A stretch of 64,000 nucleotides of DNA from Streptomyces durmitorensis (lineage in GTDB: Bacteria; Actinomycetota; Actinomycetes; Streptomycetales; Streptomycetaceae), in NCBI RefSeq assembly GCF_023498005.1, contig NZ_CP097289.1:3224001-3288000 (forward strand), given 5' to 3'. How positions within the stretch are numbered: the first letter of the stretch is position 1; the number at the start of each line of letters is the position of its first letter. Made by a program: the position numbers and the translations under genes. The notes under the pieces were generated by a model. It did no database searches and was not told where the DNA came from. It saw only the letters and a program-made list of their open reading frames with translations. Positions 16,628 to 25,347 of the stretch are shown in pieces.

Positions 16628-19090
16628 ATGCCGAAACCAGATGCACCGACCAAGGAACCGACCCGGGAAGGGTCAGCGGCGCGGACTCTGCTGCGGCTGT
16701 GGCCGTATGTCCGACCCGTACGAACTCGCCTGTTCGGCGCGGCATTTGTCGCGATCATCGCCTCCTGTACGGGGCTAGTCTTCCCCCTCGTCCTGAAGTG
16801 GCTCGTGGACGGGCCTGTGGCGGACCGGGACCTGGCGGGTGTGTGGCTCGGGGCGCTGCTCCTGCTGCTGCTCGGTGTCGCGGAGGCGCTGCTCTTCGGC
16901 CTGCGGCGGTGGCTCGTGGCCCGGCCGCTCGCCTCCGTCGAGGCGGCGATGCGGGCGGATCTCTACCGCCATCTGCAGCGGCTTCCCGTGGCGTTCCACG
17001 ACCGCTGGGCCTCGGGCCAGCTCCTGTCGCGCGGCACGACGGATCTGATGCTGCTCCGGATGTTCCTCGCCTTCCCGCTGACGTTCCTGATCGTGAACGG
17101 GACGACGATCGTGGTCGGCATGGCGATCCTGCTGGCGCAGGACTGGGCGCTCGGTCTCGTCCTGCTGACCCCGCTGCTGCCGCTGGTGGTCGCCTGCGCG
17201 TACTTCGAGGGCCGGTACATGGCGGTGGCGCGGCGGGCGCAGGACCAGGTCGGCGATCTGACGACGGTCGTCGAGGAGAGCGTGCTCGGTATCCGCATCA
17301 TCAAGGGCTTCGGCCGCCACCGCAGTCAGGCGCACGCGTTCCGCGAGCTTTCGCACACGCTGCGGGGCACGGAACTGGTCAAGGCGCGGCTGCTCGCGGC
17401 GATCTACGCGGTGATCATGACGCTGCCGGAGATCGCGCTCGGTGCGGCGCTCGTCCTCGGGACGGTGCAGGTGGCGGACGGCGATCTGTCGACGGGCACG
17501 CTGGTCGCGTTCCTCTCCACGGCGCTCGCGCTGCGCTGGCCGGTGGAGTCGATCGGGTTCCTGCTCGCGATGAGCCAGGAGTCGGCGACGGCCACGGAGC
17601 GGTACTTCGAGGTGATGGACGCGGAGCCGGAGTCCTCGGTGATGGTGGCCGCCGACGAGGGGCCGGGCTCCGGTGCTGCGGCCGGACTCCGCTTCCACGG
17701 CGTGGAGTTCCGCTACCCGGACGCGCCGCCCGATGCGCCGCCCGCGCTCGACCGGATCGACCTGCACATTCGCCCCGGCGAGACGCTCGCCCTCGTGGGC
17801 GCGACGGGCAGCGGCAAGACGACGCTGACGGCGCTGGTGCCCCGGCTGCACGAGGTGAGCGGGGGCCGCATCACGCTGGACGGCGAGGACATCACGGAGA
17901 TGGACCGCGAGCGGCTGCGCACGCTGGTGGCGGTCGCCTTCGAGGAGCCGACGCTCTTCTCCGCGACGGTGGGCGAGAACGTCCTCATGGGGGCCGGGGA
18001 AGCCGCGGGCGACGCGGAGTTGGAGCGCGCCCTGGAGGTCGCCCAGGCCGACTTCGCCCACGCACTCCCCCAGGGCACGGCCACCCAGGTCGGCGAACAG
18101 GGCCTGAGCCTCTCCGGCGGCCAGCGCCAGCGCCTCGCCCTGGCCCGCGCGGTGGTGGGCCGCCCGCGCTTCCTGGTCCTGGACGACCCGCTCTCGGCGC
18201 TGGACGTCCACACGGAGACCCTGGTGGAGGCGGCTCTGCGGCGCGTCCTGAAGGACACGACGGCCCTGGTGGTGGCCCACCGCCCCTCCACGGTCCTGCT
18301 CGCCGACCGGGTGGCCCTGCTCTCCGACGGCAGAATCACCGCGGTGGGCACCCACCAGGAACTGCTGCGGGGGAACGCGGAGTACGCGTGGCTGATGTCG
18401 GGGGCGGGGGTCGCTCCCGCGACAGGGGAAGCGGCCCCGGGTCCGGACGGCGCCCCTACGGCGGGGGGAGCGGACCAGGCGTCCGCCCAAGGCCCGACGA
18501 AGACGGAGGCCGACCGCACGGCAGGGGAAGTGGACACGACACCCACGAACGGCCGGACGAGCGCGGACGCCGCTCCCGCGACAGGGGAAACGGCCGCGGA
18601 GCCCGCGAACGGGCGGACGAGGGCGAAGGCCGACCCCGCGACAGGGCAGGCGGACGCCGCGCCCGCGCCAAGGAAAGCGGACCCTGCGCCCACCCACGGC
18701 CCGGCAAAGGCAGACGCCGACCCCGCGGCCGGGAAAGCAAACCCTGCACCCGCCCACGGACCGACAAAAGCAGACGCCAGCCCCGCAGCAAGGAAAGCAG
18801 ACCCTGCACCCGCACCCAGCCCGGCAAAGCCAGACGCCGACCCCACGGCAGGGAAAGCAAACCCTGCACCCGCCCACGGACCGACAAAAGCAGACGCCAG
18901 CCCCGCAGCAAGGGAAGCAGACCCTGCGCCCACCCACGGCCCGGCGAAGGCAGACGCCGACCCCGCGGCCGGGGAAGTGGAACCGGAGGCCGCCACCGTG
19001 CCCTCGGCCCCAGCCCCACACGCACCCCCACCCACACCCCCACAGACAGCAGCGGGCCCCGCGTCCGCGGAAGGTGAGGCCGCACGATGA
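16628..19090 (+). CDS. ABC exporter half-transporter with degenerate ATPase site and repeat tail
   Basis: An 820-residue protein. Residues 1-310 are a six-helix exporter domain and about 335-595 an ATPase with Walker A GATGSGKTT and signature LSLSGGQRQRLALARA. The Walker B end reads LVLDDPLSALD, so the catalytic Glu is Asp, and the Q-loop position reads FEEPTLF. Both changes mark the degenerate site of heterodimeric exporters. Residues about 598-820 are a low-complexity Ala/Pro/Lys/Asp tail including five 20-residue repeats. The gene overlaps the next half-transporter by 4 bp (ATGA), which supplies the canonical site. It is divergent from the ABC-2 operon. Substrate unknown. Confidence 0.92.
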   Translation: MPKPDAPTKEPTREGSAARTLLRLWPYVRPVRTRLFGAAFVAIIASCTGLVFPLVLKWLVDGPVADRDLAGVWLGALLLLLLGVAEALLFGLRRWLVARPLASVEAAMRADLYRHLQRLPVAFHDRWASGQLLSRGTTDLMLLRMFLAFPLTFLIVNGTTIVVGMAILLAQDWALGLVLLTPLLPLVVACAYFEGRYMAVARRAQDQVGDLTTVVEESVLGIRIIKGFGRHRSQAHAFRELSHTLRGTELVKARLLAAIYAVIMTLPEIALGAALVLGTVQVADGDLSTGTLVAFLSTALALRWPVESIGFLLAMSQESATATERYFEVMDAEPESSVMVAADEGPGSGAAAGLRFHGVEFRYPDAPPDAPPALDRIDLHIRPGETLALVGATGSGKTTLTALVPRLHEVSGGRITLDGEDITEMDRERLRTLVAVAFEEPTLFSATVGENVLMGAGEAAGDAELERALEVAQADFAHALPQGTATQVGEQGLSLSGGQRQRLALARAVVGRPRFLVLDDPLSALDVHTETLVEAALRRVLKDTTALVVAHRPSTVLLADRVALLSDGRITAVGTHQELLRGNAEYAWLMSGAGVAPATGEAAPGPDGAPTAGGADQASAQGPTKTEADRTAGEVDTTPTNGRTSADAAPATGETAAEPANGRTRAKADPATGQADAAPAPRKADPAPTHGPAKADADPAAGKANPAPAHGPTKADASPAARKADPAPAPSPAKPDADPTAGKANPAPAHGPTKADASPAAREADPAPTHGPAKADADPAAGEVEPEAATVPSAPAPHAPPPTPPQTAAGPASAEGEAAR
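18674..18973 (+). repeat. Five in-frame 60-bp tandem repeats in the ABC exporter tail
   Basis: Exactly five 60-bp units start at 18674, 18734, 18794, 18854 and 18914. Each encodes a 20-residue unit of the form KA(D/N)PAPxxxPxKxDAxP, followed by xAx. Degenerate units extend upstream to about 18420. The period preserves frame, so copy number can vary without breaking the gene. The tail is predicted to be disordered and cytosolic. Confidence 0.9.
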
Positions 19091-20994
19091 GCGCGTCGAC
19101 ACCCGCCTCACGTACCACGGGGCCTGACGAGGGAGACCTCCTCTCAGCCGAGCGCGCCGCTTCCGCCGACCCGCACCCCGAACTCCCCTCCCCCGCCGAC
19201 CACTTCGACAAGGACACCCTCCCCGCGCCCCCCGGCGCCACCTCCGCCCTGCTGCGTTCGCTGCTCTCGCCGTTGCGTGGGCGCGTTGTTCTCGCGGCCG
19301 TGCTGCTTCTTCTCCAGCAGGCCGCCGTGCAGGGCGGGCCGCTGCTCGTCGCGTACGCCATCGACCGTGGCGTGCCCGCCGTCCGTGCCGACGACTACGG
19401 GCCGCTCGTCGCCATCGGCATCGGATATCTGCTCTGCGCGGCGGCATCCGGCGGGTTCCAGTACGCGTTCATCGTGGCCTCCGCCCGCGTCAACCAGGAC
19501 GTACTGCTCGATCTGCGGGGGCGGATCTTCCGCCATGCGCAGGCACTCAGCGTGGACTTCCACGAGCAGTACACCTCGGGGCGGCTCATCTCCCGGTCCA
19601 CCACCGACGTGGAATCCCTGCGGGAACTCCTCAGCGAGGGGCTTCAGGAGCTGGTCACCGTCATCCTGTCCTTCGTCTACATCTCGGCGATGCTGCTCTG
19701 GCTCGACCTGAGCCTCGGCGCGGCGGCGGTCGTGTCGTTCGTGCCGCTGTATCTGCTGGTGCGCCGATATCAGCATCGCGCCGGGCCCCTCTTCGGGAAG
19801 CGGTCCACCGCCATCGCCGCCGTCATCGTGAAGTTCGCCGAGACGATGAACGGCATCCGGCCGGTCCGCGCCTTCCGGCGCGAGCGCGCCAACGAGGCCG
19901 AGTTCGGCGTGCTCAACCGCCACCACGAGCGGTCGAACGGCGACGCCATGCTGGAGATGGCCCGCTATGTGGTCGGCTCCCGGCTCGTCGCCAACACGGC
20001 CGTCGCCGGCATCGTCCTGTGGGGCGCCTACCGCGTCACCGACGGCACCCTCGCGCTCGGCGTCCTCGCCGCGGCCGTGCTCTATCTGCGGCGCCTGTAC
20101 GACCCAATCGACCGGCTCGGGATGTTCCTGAACTCCTACCAGTCGGCCGCCGCCTCCCTGGAGAAGGTCGCCGGACTCCTTGCCCAGACGCCCTCCGTGC
20201 CCGAGCCCCACCCCGACCGCGCCCGCCCGCTGCCCGCCCTCGCCTCCGAACACCCGGGCCGCGAGGTCGACTTCGACGGCGTGCGGTTCGCCTACCGGAC
20301 CGGCGGCGAGGTCCTGCCCCGCTTCGACCTGACGCTGCCCGCCGGGCAGACCGTCGCCGTCGTCGGCTCCACCGGCGCGGGCAAGTCGACGCTCGCCAAG
20401 CTGCTCGCCCGCTTCTACGACCCGACGGCGGGCCGGGTCCTGCTCGACGGGGTCGACCTGCGGGACCTCGCCAACGCCGAGCTGAGGCGCGGCGTCGTCA
20501 TGGTGACCCAGGAGGCCTTCCTCTTCTCCGGCACGGTCGCCGAGAACATCGCCATCGGCCGCCCCGACGCCACCCGCGAGGACATCGAGCGGGCGGCGAA
20601 AGCCATCGGCGCCCACGACTTCATCACGTCACTGCCCGACGGCTACGACACCGACGTACGCAAGAGGGGCGGCCGAATCTCCGCCGGTCAGCGCCAGCTC
20701 GTCGCCTTCGCGCGGGCGCTGCTCGCCGACCCTGCGGTGCTGATCCTCGACGAGGCGACCAGCTCGCTCGACATCCCCGGCGAGCGGGCCGTGCAGCGCG
20801 CCATGCACACGGTGCTTCGCGGACGTACCGCCGTCGTGATCGCCCACCGGCTCTCCACGGTGGAGATCGCCGACCGGGTGCTCGTGATGGAGCACGGGCG
20901 CGTCGTGGAGGACGGCACACCGGACGAACTGATCGCCGGGAGCGGGTCGTTCGCGGACCTGCACCGGGCGTGGCGGGACAGCGTGGTGGGGTAG
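19087..20994 (+). CDS. ABC exporter half-transporter with canonical ATPase site
   Basis: A 635-residue partner of the preceding gene. After a hydrophilic N-terminus of about 55 residues come six membrane helices and an ATPase with GSTGAGKSTLAKLLARF, Q-loop VMVTQEAFLFSGTVAENI, signature ISAGQRQLVAFARALL, Walker B LILDEATSSLD with catalytic Glu, and H-loop VVIAHRLSTV. The signature reads ISAGQ instead of LSGGQ. Coupling by a 4-bp overlap supports an obligate heterodimer in which only one composite site hydrolyses ATP efficiently. No accessory gene reveals the substrate. Confidence 0.92.
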   Translation: MSASTPASRTTGPDEGDLLSAERAASADPHPELPSPADHFDKDTLPAPPGATSALLRSLLSPLRGRVVLAAVLLLLQQAAVQGGPLLVAYAIDRGVPAVRADDYGPLVAIGIGYLLCAAASGGFQYAFIVASARVNQDVLLDLRGRIFRHAQALSVDFHEQYTSGRLISRSTTDVESLRELLSEGLQELVTVILSFVYISAMLLWLDLSLGAAAVVSFVPLYLLVRRYQHRAGPLFGKRSTAIAAVIVKFAETMNGIRPVRAFRRERANEAEFGVLNRHHERSNGDAMLEMARYVVGSRLVANTAVAGIVLWGAYRVTDGTLALGVLAAAVLYLRRLYDPIDRLGMFLNSYQSAAASLEKVAGLLAQTPSVPEPHPDRARPLPALASEHPGREVDFDGVRFAYRTGGEVLPRFDLTLPAGQTVAVVGSTGAGKSTLAKLLARFYDPTAGRVLLDGVDLRDLANAELRRGVVMVTQEAFLFSGTVAENIAIGRPDATREDIERAAKAIGAHDFITSLPDGYDTDVRKRGGRISAGQRQLVAFARALLADPAVLILDEATSSLDIPGERAVQRAMHTVLRGRTAVVIAHRLSTVEIADRVLVMEHGRVVEDGTPDELIAGSGSFADLHRAWRDSVVG

Positions 20995-21072
20995 GCGCAG
21001 GGGCAGGCCGCCGCGCGGTCCGCACGGGCACCTCCGGTAATCTGGACTTTTCCCCCAGAAGGAGATGCATCA

Positions 21073-23808
21073 GTGGAGTTCCGGCTGCTCGGAGCGGTTT
21101 CCGTCGCCACCGAGAGCGGCGAACTGCCCCTCGGTCCGGCCAAGCGGCGCAGCCTCCTCGCCGCCCTGCTCCTGCGGCCCAACCGCCCGGTGCCGGTGGA
21201 CCAGTTGACGGCCACGCTGTGGGATCACGAACCTCCGCCGCGTGCCCGGAGCGTCATCCAGGGCCATGTGTCGCGGCTGCGGGTCCTGTTCGCGGGCGCG
21301 GACGCCGAGATGTTCGGCGTGGAGCTGGTCACCCAGGGCACCTCCTACGTCCTGCGGATGCCGGAGAGCCTCCTGGACGCCCACCGGTTCGAGGAGCTGG
21401 TGACGCTGGCCCGCGGCCAGCGCGCGCCGGCCGACGCCGTGGCGATGTACCAGGAGGCGCTGTCCCTGTGGCAGGGGCCCGCGCTGAGCGGCACCTATCC
21501 GAGCCCGCCGCTCCAGGCCGCAGCCCATGCCTTGGACGAACTCCGGCTCGCCTCCGTGGAGATGCTGGCCGGGGCCTACGCGCGCCTCGGCGAGCACAAC
21601 CGCGCGGCGGCCGTCCTGCGCGCGGAGGCCGAGGCACACCCGCTGCGGGAATCGCTGGCCGCGGCGCTCATGCGCGAACTCCAGCGTGCGGGGCGCCGTT
21701 CGGAGGCGCTCGACTGGTTCCACCGCACCCGGCGGCTGCTGGCCGACGAACTGGGCGTCGACCCGGGCCGTGAGCTCGCGGACGCCTACGGGGTCGCGCT
21801 GCGCGGGGAGGATGACGACGCGGGGGCGGCGGCCCCGGCCGCGGCTGCCCCCGCGCCCGTCCCGGCACACGGTGCGCCCACCGCCCCCGTGGCGGACACG
21901 GTCGACCTGCTGCCGCGCATGCCCCGCGGCTTCCACGGGCGGGCGGGCGAACTGACCGACCTGTCCCGCGCGGCCGCGGGCGAAGCCCCTGTGTGCCTGG
22001 TCACCGGGCCCGCGGGCGTGGGCAAGACGGCCCTGGTCGTGCACTGGGCGCACCGCAACCGCGCCGCGTTCCCCGGCGGTCTGCTCTACGCCGACCTGCG
22101 CGGCTTCAGCGACACGGGCGAGCCGACGCACCTCGAAGTGCTGCGCGAGTTCCTGCTCGCCCTCGGGGTCGCGCCGCGCCGGATCCCGGAGTCGGCGAAC
22201 GGCGCGTCCGCGCTGTACCGCTCGCTCGCCGCCGACCGGCAGCTCCTCGTCGTCCTGGACAACGCGCGCGGCTCCGAGCAGGTCAGGGAGCTCCTTCCGG
22301 GAGGCACGCGCTGCGTCACCGTGGTCACCAGCCGCTACCGCCTGCGTGGCCTGATCGCGTCCGACGCCGCCCGGCCCGTCCCGGTGGACGTACTGGAACC
22401 GGACGACAGCACGGCCCTGCTCGCCGCGGTGCTCGGCAAGGAGCGGGTCCTCGCGGAGGCGGTGGGCGCCCGGCGGCTCGTGGAGCTGTGCGGCGGGCTT
22501 CCCCTCGCGCTGCGCGTGGCCGCGGCCCGCCTGGCGGACCAGCCGGACTGGTCCCTGCGGGCGATGAGCACCGAACTGGCCGACGAATCACGCCGGTTGA
22601 CCCTGCTCGACGTGGAGGACACGGGCGTACGCGCGGCGCTGCGGCTCACCGTGCGGCGGCTGCCCGATGACGTCGCGCACCACTTCGCGCACCTGGGCCG
22701 CCATCCGGGCACGCACGTCGACCGCTTCACGGCAGCCGCCCTCGCGGGCACGGACCCGGACACGGCCGAGGCCGCCCTCGACCGGCTTACCGCCGCCCAT
22801 CTCGTCACCCGGACCGCGCCGGGGCGCTGGACCCTGCACGATCTCGTACGCCTCTACGCGCGCGACCTGGACGCGGGGCCCGACGCCCTGATCCGGGTGC
22901 TCGACCACAGCGTGGCCACCGCCCTGGCGGCGGCCGACGCGGCCGAGCCCGGCGACGAGTCGTGCTTCACGCTGCCCGCGGACTTCCGTCCGCCGCACGC
23001 GATACGGACGTTCGCGGACCGCGACGAGGCCATGGAGTGGTACGCGGCCGAGCGTGACGACCTGATGCTCGCCGCGGCCGCGGCGGACGCGGCCGGGCTG
23101 CCCGGCAGGACGTGGCGGATCGTCCTCGGGCTGTGGCCGCAGATGGTGTGGCGGGTCCTTGACGGCTGGACTCCCTTGCTCCACAAGGCGCTTGAGGCGG
23201 CGAGGGCCGAATCGGACGCCCGCGCGGAGTCGCGGGTCCTCGCCCTGCTCGGGTGGGTGCTCACCGAGGAGGGACGCACCGAGGAGGCCCTCGTGCACCT
23301 GGAGGCCGCCCCGGTGATCGCCGCCCGCGCGGGCGACCGGCGCGGCGAGGCGACGGCCCTGATCAATCTCTCCCTCGCCCAGGCCGCGCTCGGCAGCCCG
23401 GAGGAGGCGGCGGAGGGCTGCGTACAGGCGGCGCACCTGGCCCGCGAGGCAGGCGACCGCCACACCGAACGCCTGGCCCTGCACCACCTCGCCCGGCATC
23501 AACTGGACACCAGGCAGTGGCAGTCGGCCCTGGACACGTCGGTCGCGGCCCTGGACATCGAGAGCTCCCCGAAGGCCCCGGCGACCTCCCGCGTCCTGCT
23601 GCTCACCGCGGGCGGCGAGGCCCTCATCGGCATGGGCGACGAGGCCGAGGGAATCCGCCGCCTGGAGGGCGCGGCGAGCGAGGCGGAGGCGTCCGGCTAC
23701 GACGAGGGCGCGGTGCGGGCCCTCGGTGCGCTGCTGCGGGTGTCGGCGGACGTGGGGCTGCGGGCGCGCTACGACACGGCGATGGTGCGGCTCGCGGAAC
23801 GGACCTGA
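21073..23808 (+). CDS. Large SARP regulator (AfsR-like: BTAD, NB-ARC, TPR)
   Basis: A 911-residue regulator. Residues 1-90 form an OmpR-like DNA-binding domain (EFRLLGAVSVATESGELPLG, then KRRSLLAALLLRPNRPVPVD), 95-245 the bacterial transcriptional activation domain, about 285-560 an NB-ARC ATPase with Walker A VTGPAGVGKTALV, and the C-terminal 250 residues contain TPR-like helices. GTG 21073 follows AGGAG by 8 bases. SARPs of this type activate antibiotic or differentiation genes by binding direct repeats at the -35 region. Four matching 11-bp repeats occur before the next gene, as with afsR and afsS. Whether it is phosphorylated by an AfsK-like kinase cannot be read. Confidence 0.92.
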   Translation: MEFRLLGAVSVATESGELPLGPAKRRSLLAALLLRPNRPVPVDQLTATLWDHEPPPRARSVIQGHVSRLRVLFAGADAEMFGVELVTQGTSYVLRMPESLLDAHRFEELVTLARGQRAPADAVAMYQEALSLWQGPALSGTYPSPPLQAAAHALDELRLASVEMLAGAYARLGEHNRAAAVLRAEAEAHPLRESLAAALMRELQRAGRRSEALDWFHRTRRLLADELGVDPGRELADAYGVALRGEDDDAGAAAPAAAAPAPVPAHGAPTAPVADTVDLLPRMPRGFHGRAGELTDLSRAAAGEAPVCLVTGPAGVGKTALVVHWAHRNRAAFPGGLLYADLRGFSDTGEPTHLEVLREFLLALGVAPRRIPESANGASALYRSLAADRQLLVVLDNARGSEQVRELLPGGTRCVTVVTSRYRLRGLIASDAARPVPVDVLEPDDSTALLAAVLGKERVLAEAVGARRLVELCGGLPLALRVAAARLADQPDWSLRAMSTELADESRRLTLLDVEDTGVRAALRLTVRRLPDDVAHHFAHLGRHPGTHVDRFTAAALAGTDPDTAEAALDRLTAAHLVTRTAPGRWTLHDLVRLYARDLDAGPDALIRVLDHSVATALAAADAAEPGDESCFTLPADFRPPHAIRTFADRDEAMEWYAAERDDLMLAAAAADAAGLPGRTWRIVLGLWPQMVWRVLDGWTPLLHKALEAARAESDARAESRVLALLGWVLTEEGRTEEALVHLEAAPVIAARAGDRRGEATALINLSLAQAALGSPEEAAEGCVQAAHLAREAGDRHTERLALHHLARHQLDTRQWQSALDTSVAALDIESSPKAPATSRVLLLTAGGEALIGMGDEAEGIRRLEGAASEAEASGYDEGAVRALGALLRVSADVGLRARYDTAMVRLAERT

Positions 23809-24134
23809 GGGGAGCCTGCGACACGGCTCATGGCGTGGTCCAGCTGCACCGCGCCTCACGATGCGGTCAGCCTGCACCCCGGCATGCCTCAGCCGTGAGC
23901 ACGTGAGCGCGGGCGACGGGCCCCCCGTGCACACCCACGCGGACCCGGCTCCACAGCGCGCTCGCGCCCCGCCCCCCACACCACACACGGAAACGCGCAC
24001 CGAGCCCCACGGCGCTCCACGGCGCTCCACGGCTCGGACCCGATCCGCGCCGCGGCTCCCGCTCCCACGCTCCAGGCCCGGACGCACACCCCCACGAACC
24101 CCCAGCTCATCCCCCCTCCGCGGCGCGACCCCCC
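23809..24134. other. Non-coding spacer after the SARP gene
   Basis: No ORF here has Streptomyces-like coding character. I see a short duplicated CACGGCGCTC motif around 24005-24030 and no clear terminator hairpin after the SARP stop, so read-through towards the lipoprotein gene is possible. Confidence 0.5.
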
Positions 24135-24178
24135 GCGTCAGCGGGACGTCAGCGCGGCGTGAGCGGAACGCCAGCGGG
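24135..24178 (+). promoter_or_regulatory. Four 11-bp direct repeats, candidate SARP-binding array
   Basis: Consecutive units GCGTCAGCGGG, ACGTCAGCGCG, GCGTGAGCGGA and ACGCCAGCGGG share a CGtCAGC heptamer at 11-bp spacing, one helical turn, which is the known arrangement of SARP sites. The last heptamer ends 9 bp before a possible -10 (CACAGT, 24185-24190). The downstream lipoprotein starts at 24255. Confidence 0.65.
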
Positions 24179-24254
24179 GGCGGACACAGTGGTGTCAACA
24201 GCGGGAACGACCAACCCGTTCCGCACCCACCACCACCGCACGGGGGAACCTCAC

Positions 24255-24947
24255 ATGCGTACGACCCGGATCCGCACCACCGTCCTCGCCGCCACCACCG
24301 CCGCGCTCGCCCTGACCCTGACCGCCTGTGGCGGCTCGGACGGCTCCGGCGGCAGCGCGTCGAAGGCCGGTTCGGGCCGGAGCGTCGCCACGGCCGACGG
24401 CGCGAAGGGCTCCGAGAAGGCGTCCGGGACGACGGTCACGACGGAGACGGGCGGCGGCGGCGAGCAGGGCACGACAGGCTCCGGTGCGGGCAAGGCCGCC
24501 CCCGCACGCGCCGCCGCGGCCCAGCCGTGCACGGGCGACGAGATCTCGTACGCCGTGCTGCACCGCTTCCCCGCACAGGAGGGCGAGCACCTCCTGATCA
24601 CCGCGACGAACGCCGACTCCAAGCCCTGCTGGGTCACTTCCTACCCGTCCGTGATGCTCGGCGACACCTCGGACGTCCTGCCCCACGCGGCCAAGGACGC
24701 CCCGGGCGGCACCGCCCGGATCACGGTCAAGCCCGGCGGCAAGGTCTACTCCGCCGTGGCCCTGTTCACCGACAGCGACAGGACCCACACCGCGACGGAG
24801 CTCTCCGTCGCCCTGCGCGACCAGACCGGCGACACCGGCCCGGGCGCGGGGACGGGCGCCTTCGACGGCAAGGGCGCGCCGTCGGAGTTCACCTGGTCCG
24901 ACGCCGAGGTCACCAACTGGAACACCACGAAGCCCTACGACTTCTGA
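24255..24947 (+). CDS. DUF4232 lipoprotein
   Basis: A 230-residue lipoprotein. Signal and lipobox LTLTAC lie at residues 18-23, followed by a Gly/Ser-rich linker to about 90. The rest resembles the DUF4232 domain: PCTGDEISYAVLHRF, TATNADSKPCWVTSYPSVML and the ending PSEFTWSDAEVTNWN. The function of the domain is unknown. ATG 24255 follows GGGGGAA. It is the first gene after the SARP regulator and carries the 11-bp direct-repeat array in its promoter, so it is the most likely local SARP target. A terminator at 24970-25001 closes the unit. Confidence 0.85.
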   Translation: MRTTRIRTTVLAATTAALALTLTACGGSDGSGGSASKAGSGRSVATADGAKGSEKASGTTVTTETGGGGEQGTTGSGAGKAAPARAAAAQPCTGDEISYAVLHRFPAQEGEHLLITATNADSKPCWVTSYPSVMLGDTSDVLPHAAKDAPGGTARITVKPGGKVYSAVALFTDSDRTHTATELSVALRDQTGDTGPGAGTGAFDGKGAPSEFTWSDAEVTNWNTTKPYDF

Positions 24948-24969
24948 TCAACGAGCCATCACCCGAGCA

Positions 24970-25001
24970 CCGGTCTGGAGCGACGCAGCGCTCCAGGCCG
25001 G
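24970..25001 (+). terminator. Intrinsic terminator after the DUF4232 gene
   Basis: A 13-bp stem with one T-G pair (24970-24982 with 24989-25001), loop ACGCAG, then CTTTCGT. It lies 23 bp after the stop codon. Confidence 0.7.
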
Positions 25002-25347
25002 CTTTCGTGCTGCCTGAACTCGGCGATATCCAGCGCTGGTTGGGGTGCGGAATCGGCCACACCCCTTCGGACACCCCACGAAGTTTCACCTCGAACAATC
25101 GCGAGCCCTTGGCGTTGAGCGACCCCTCCGTATATCGAACGTGGTCCACCGGGCAGCGGACCAGTTCCGGCCAACTCTTGACGCACTCCTGACAAACAGA
25201 GCGGCCCGGTGCCACTCTTCCCCTCGATTCCCAGCTCCACCAGGCTCCACAACGCTCCACGTTCTGCCTTGTTCTGCCCGGACGGCACGACCGCGCCGAC
25301 CGGTCCCCCTGGCCGCGTATCCCGCGGCCACGCAGAAGGAGTCCGTG
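25002..25347 (+). promoter_or_regulatory. Promoter/leader region of the first M4 protease
   Basis: About 345 bp with no gene. It contains CCGGCCAACTCTTGACG at 25168-25184 (a TTGACG that could be a -35) and CACTCTTCCCCTCGAT at 25213-25228. Related strings recur before the second M4 gene (27546-27552 and 27591-27605), and GGCCAACTCT recurs before the subtilase (32964-32973). Confidence 0.45.

Noticed and set aside
16775..19447. 890-codon minus-strand ORF opposite the ABC exporter
   Set aside because: An antisense shadow of GC-rich coding DNA; composition is Arg/Gly-rich without any domain, and the plus-strand frame has full ABC motifs.
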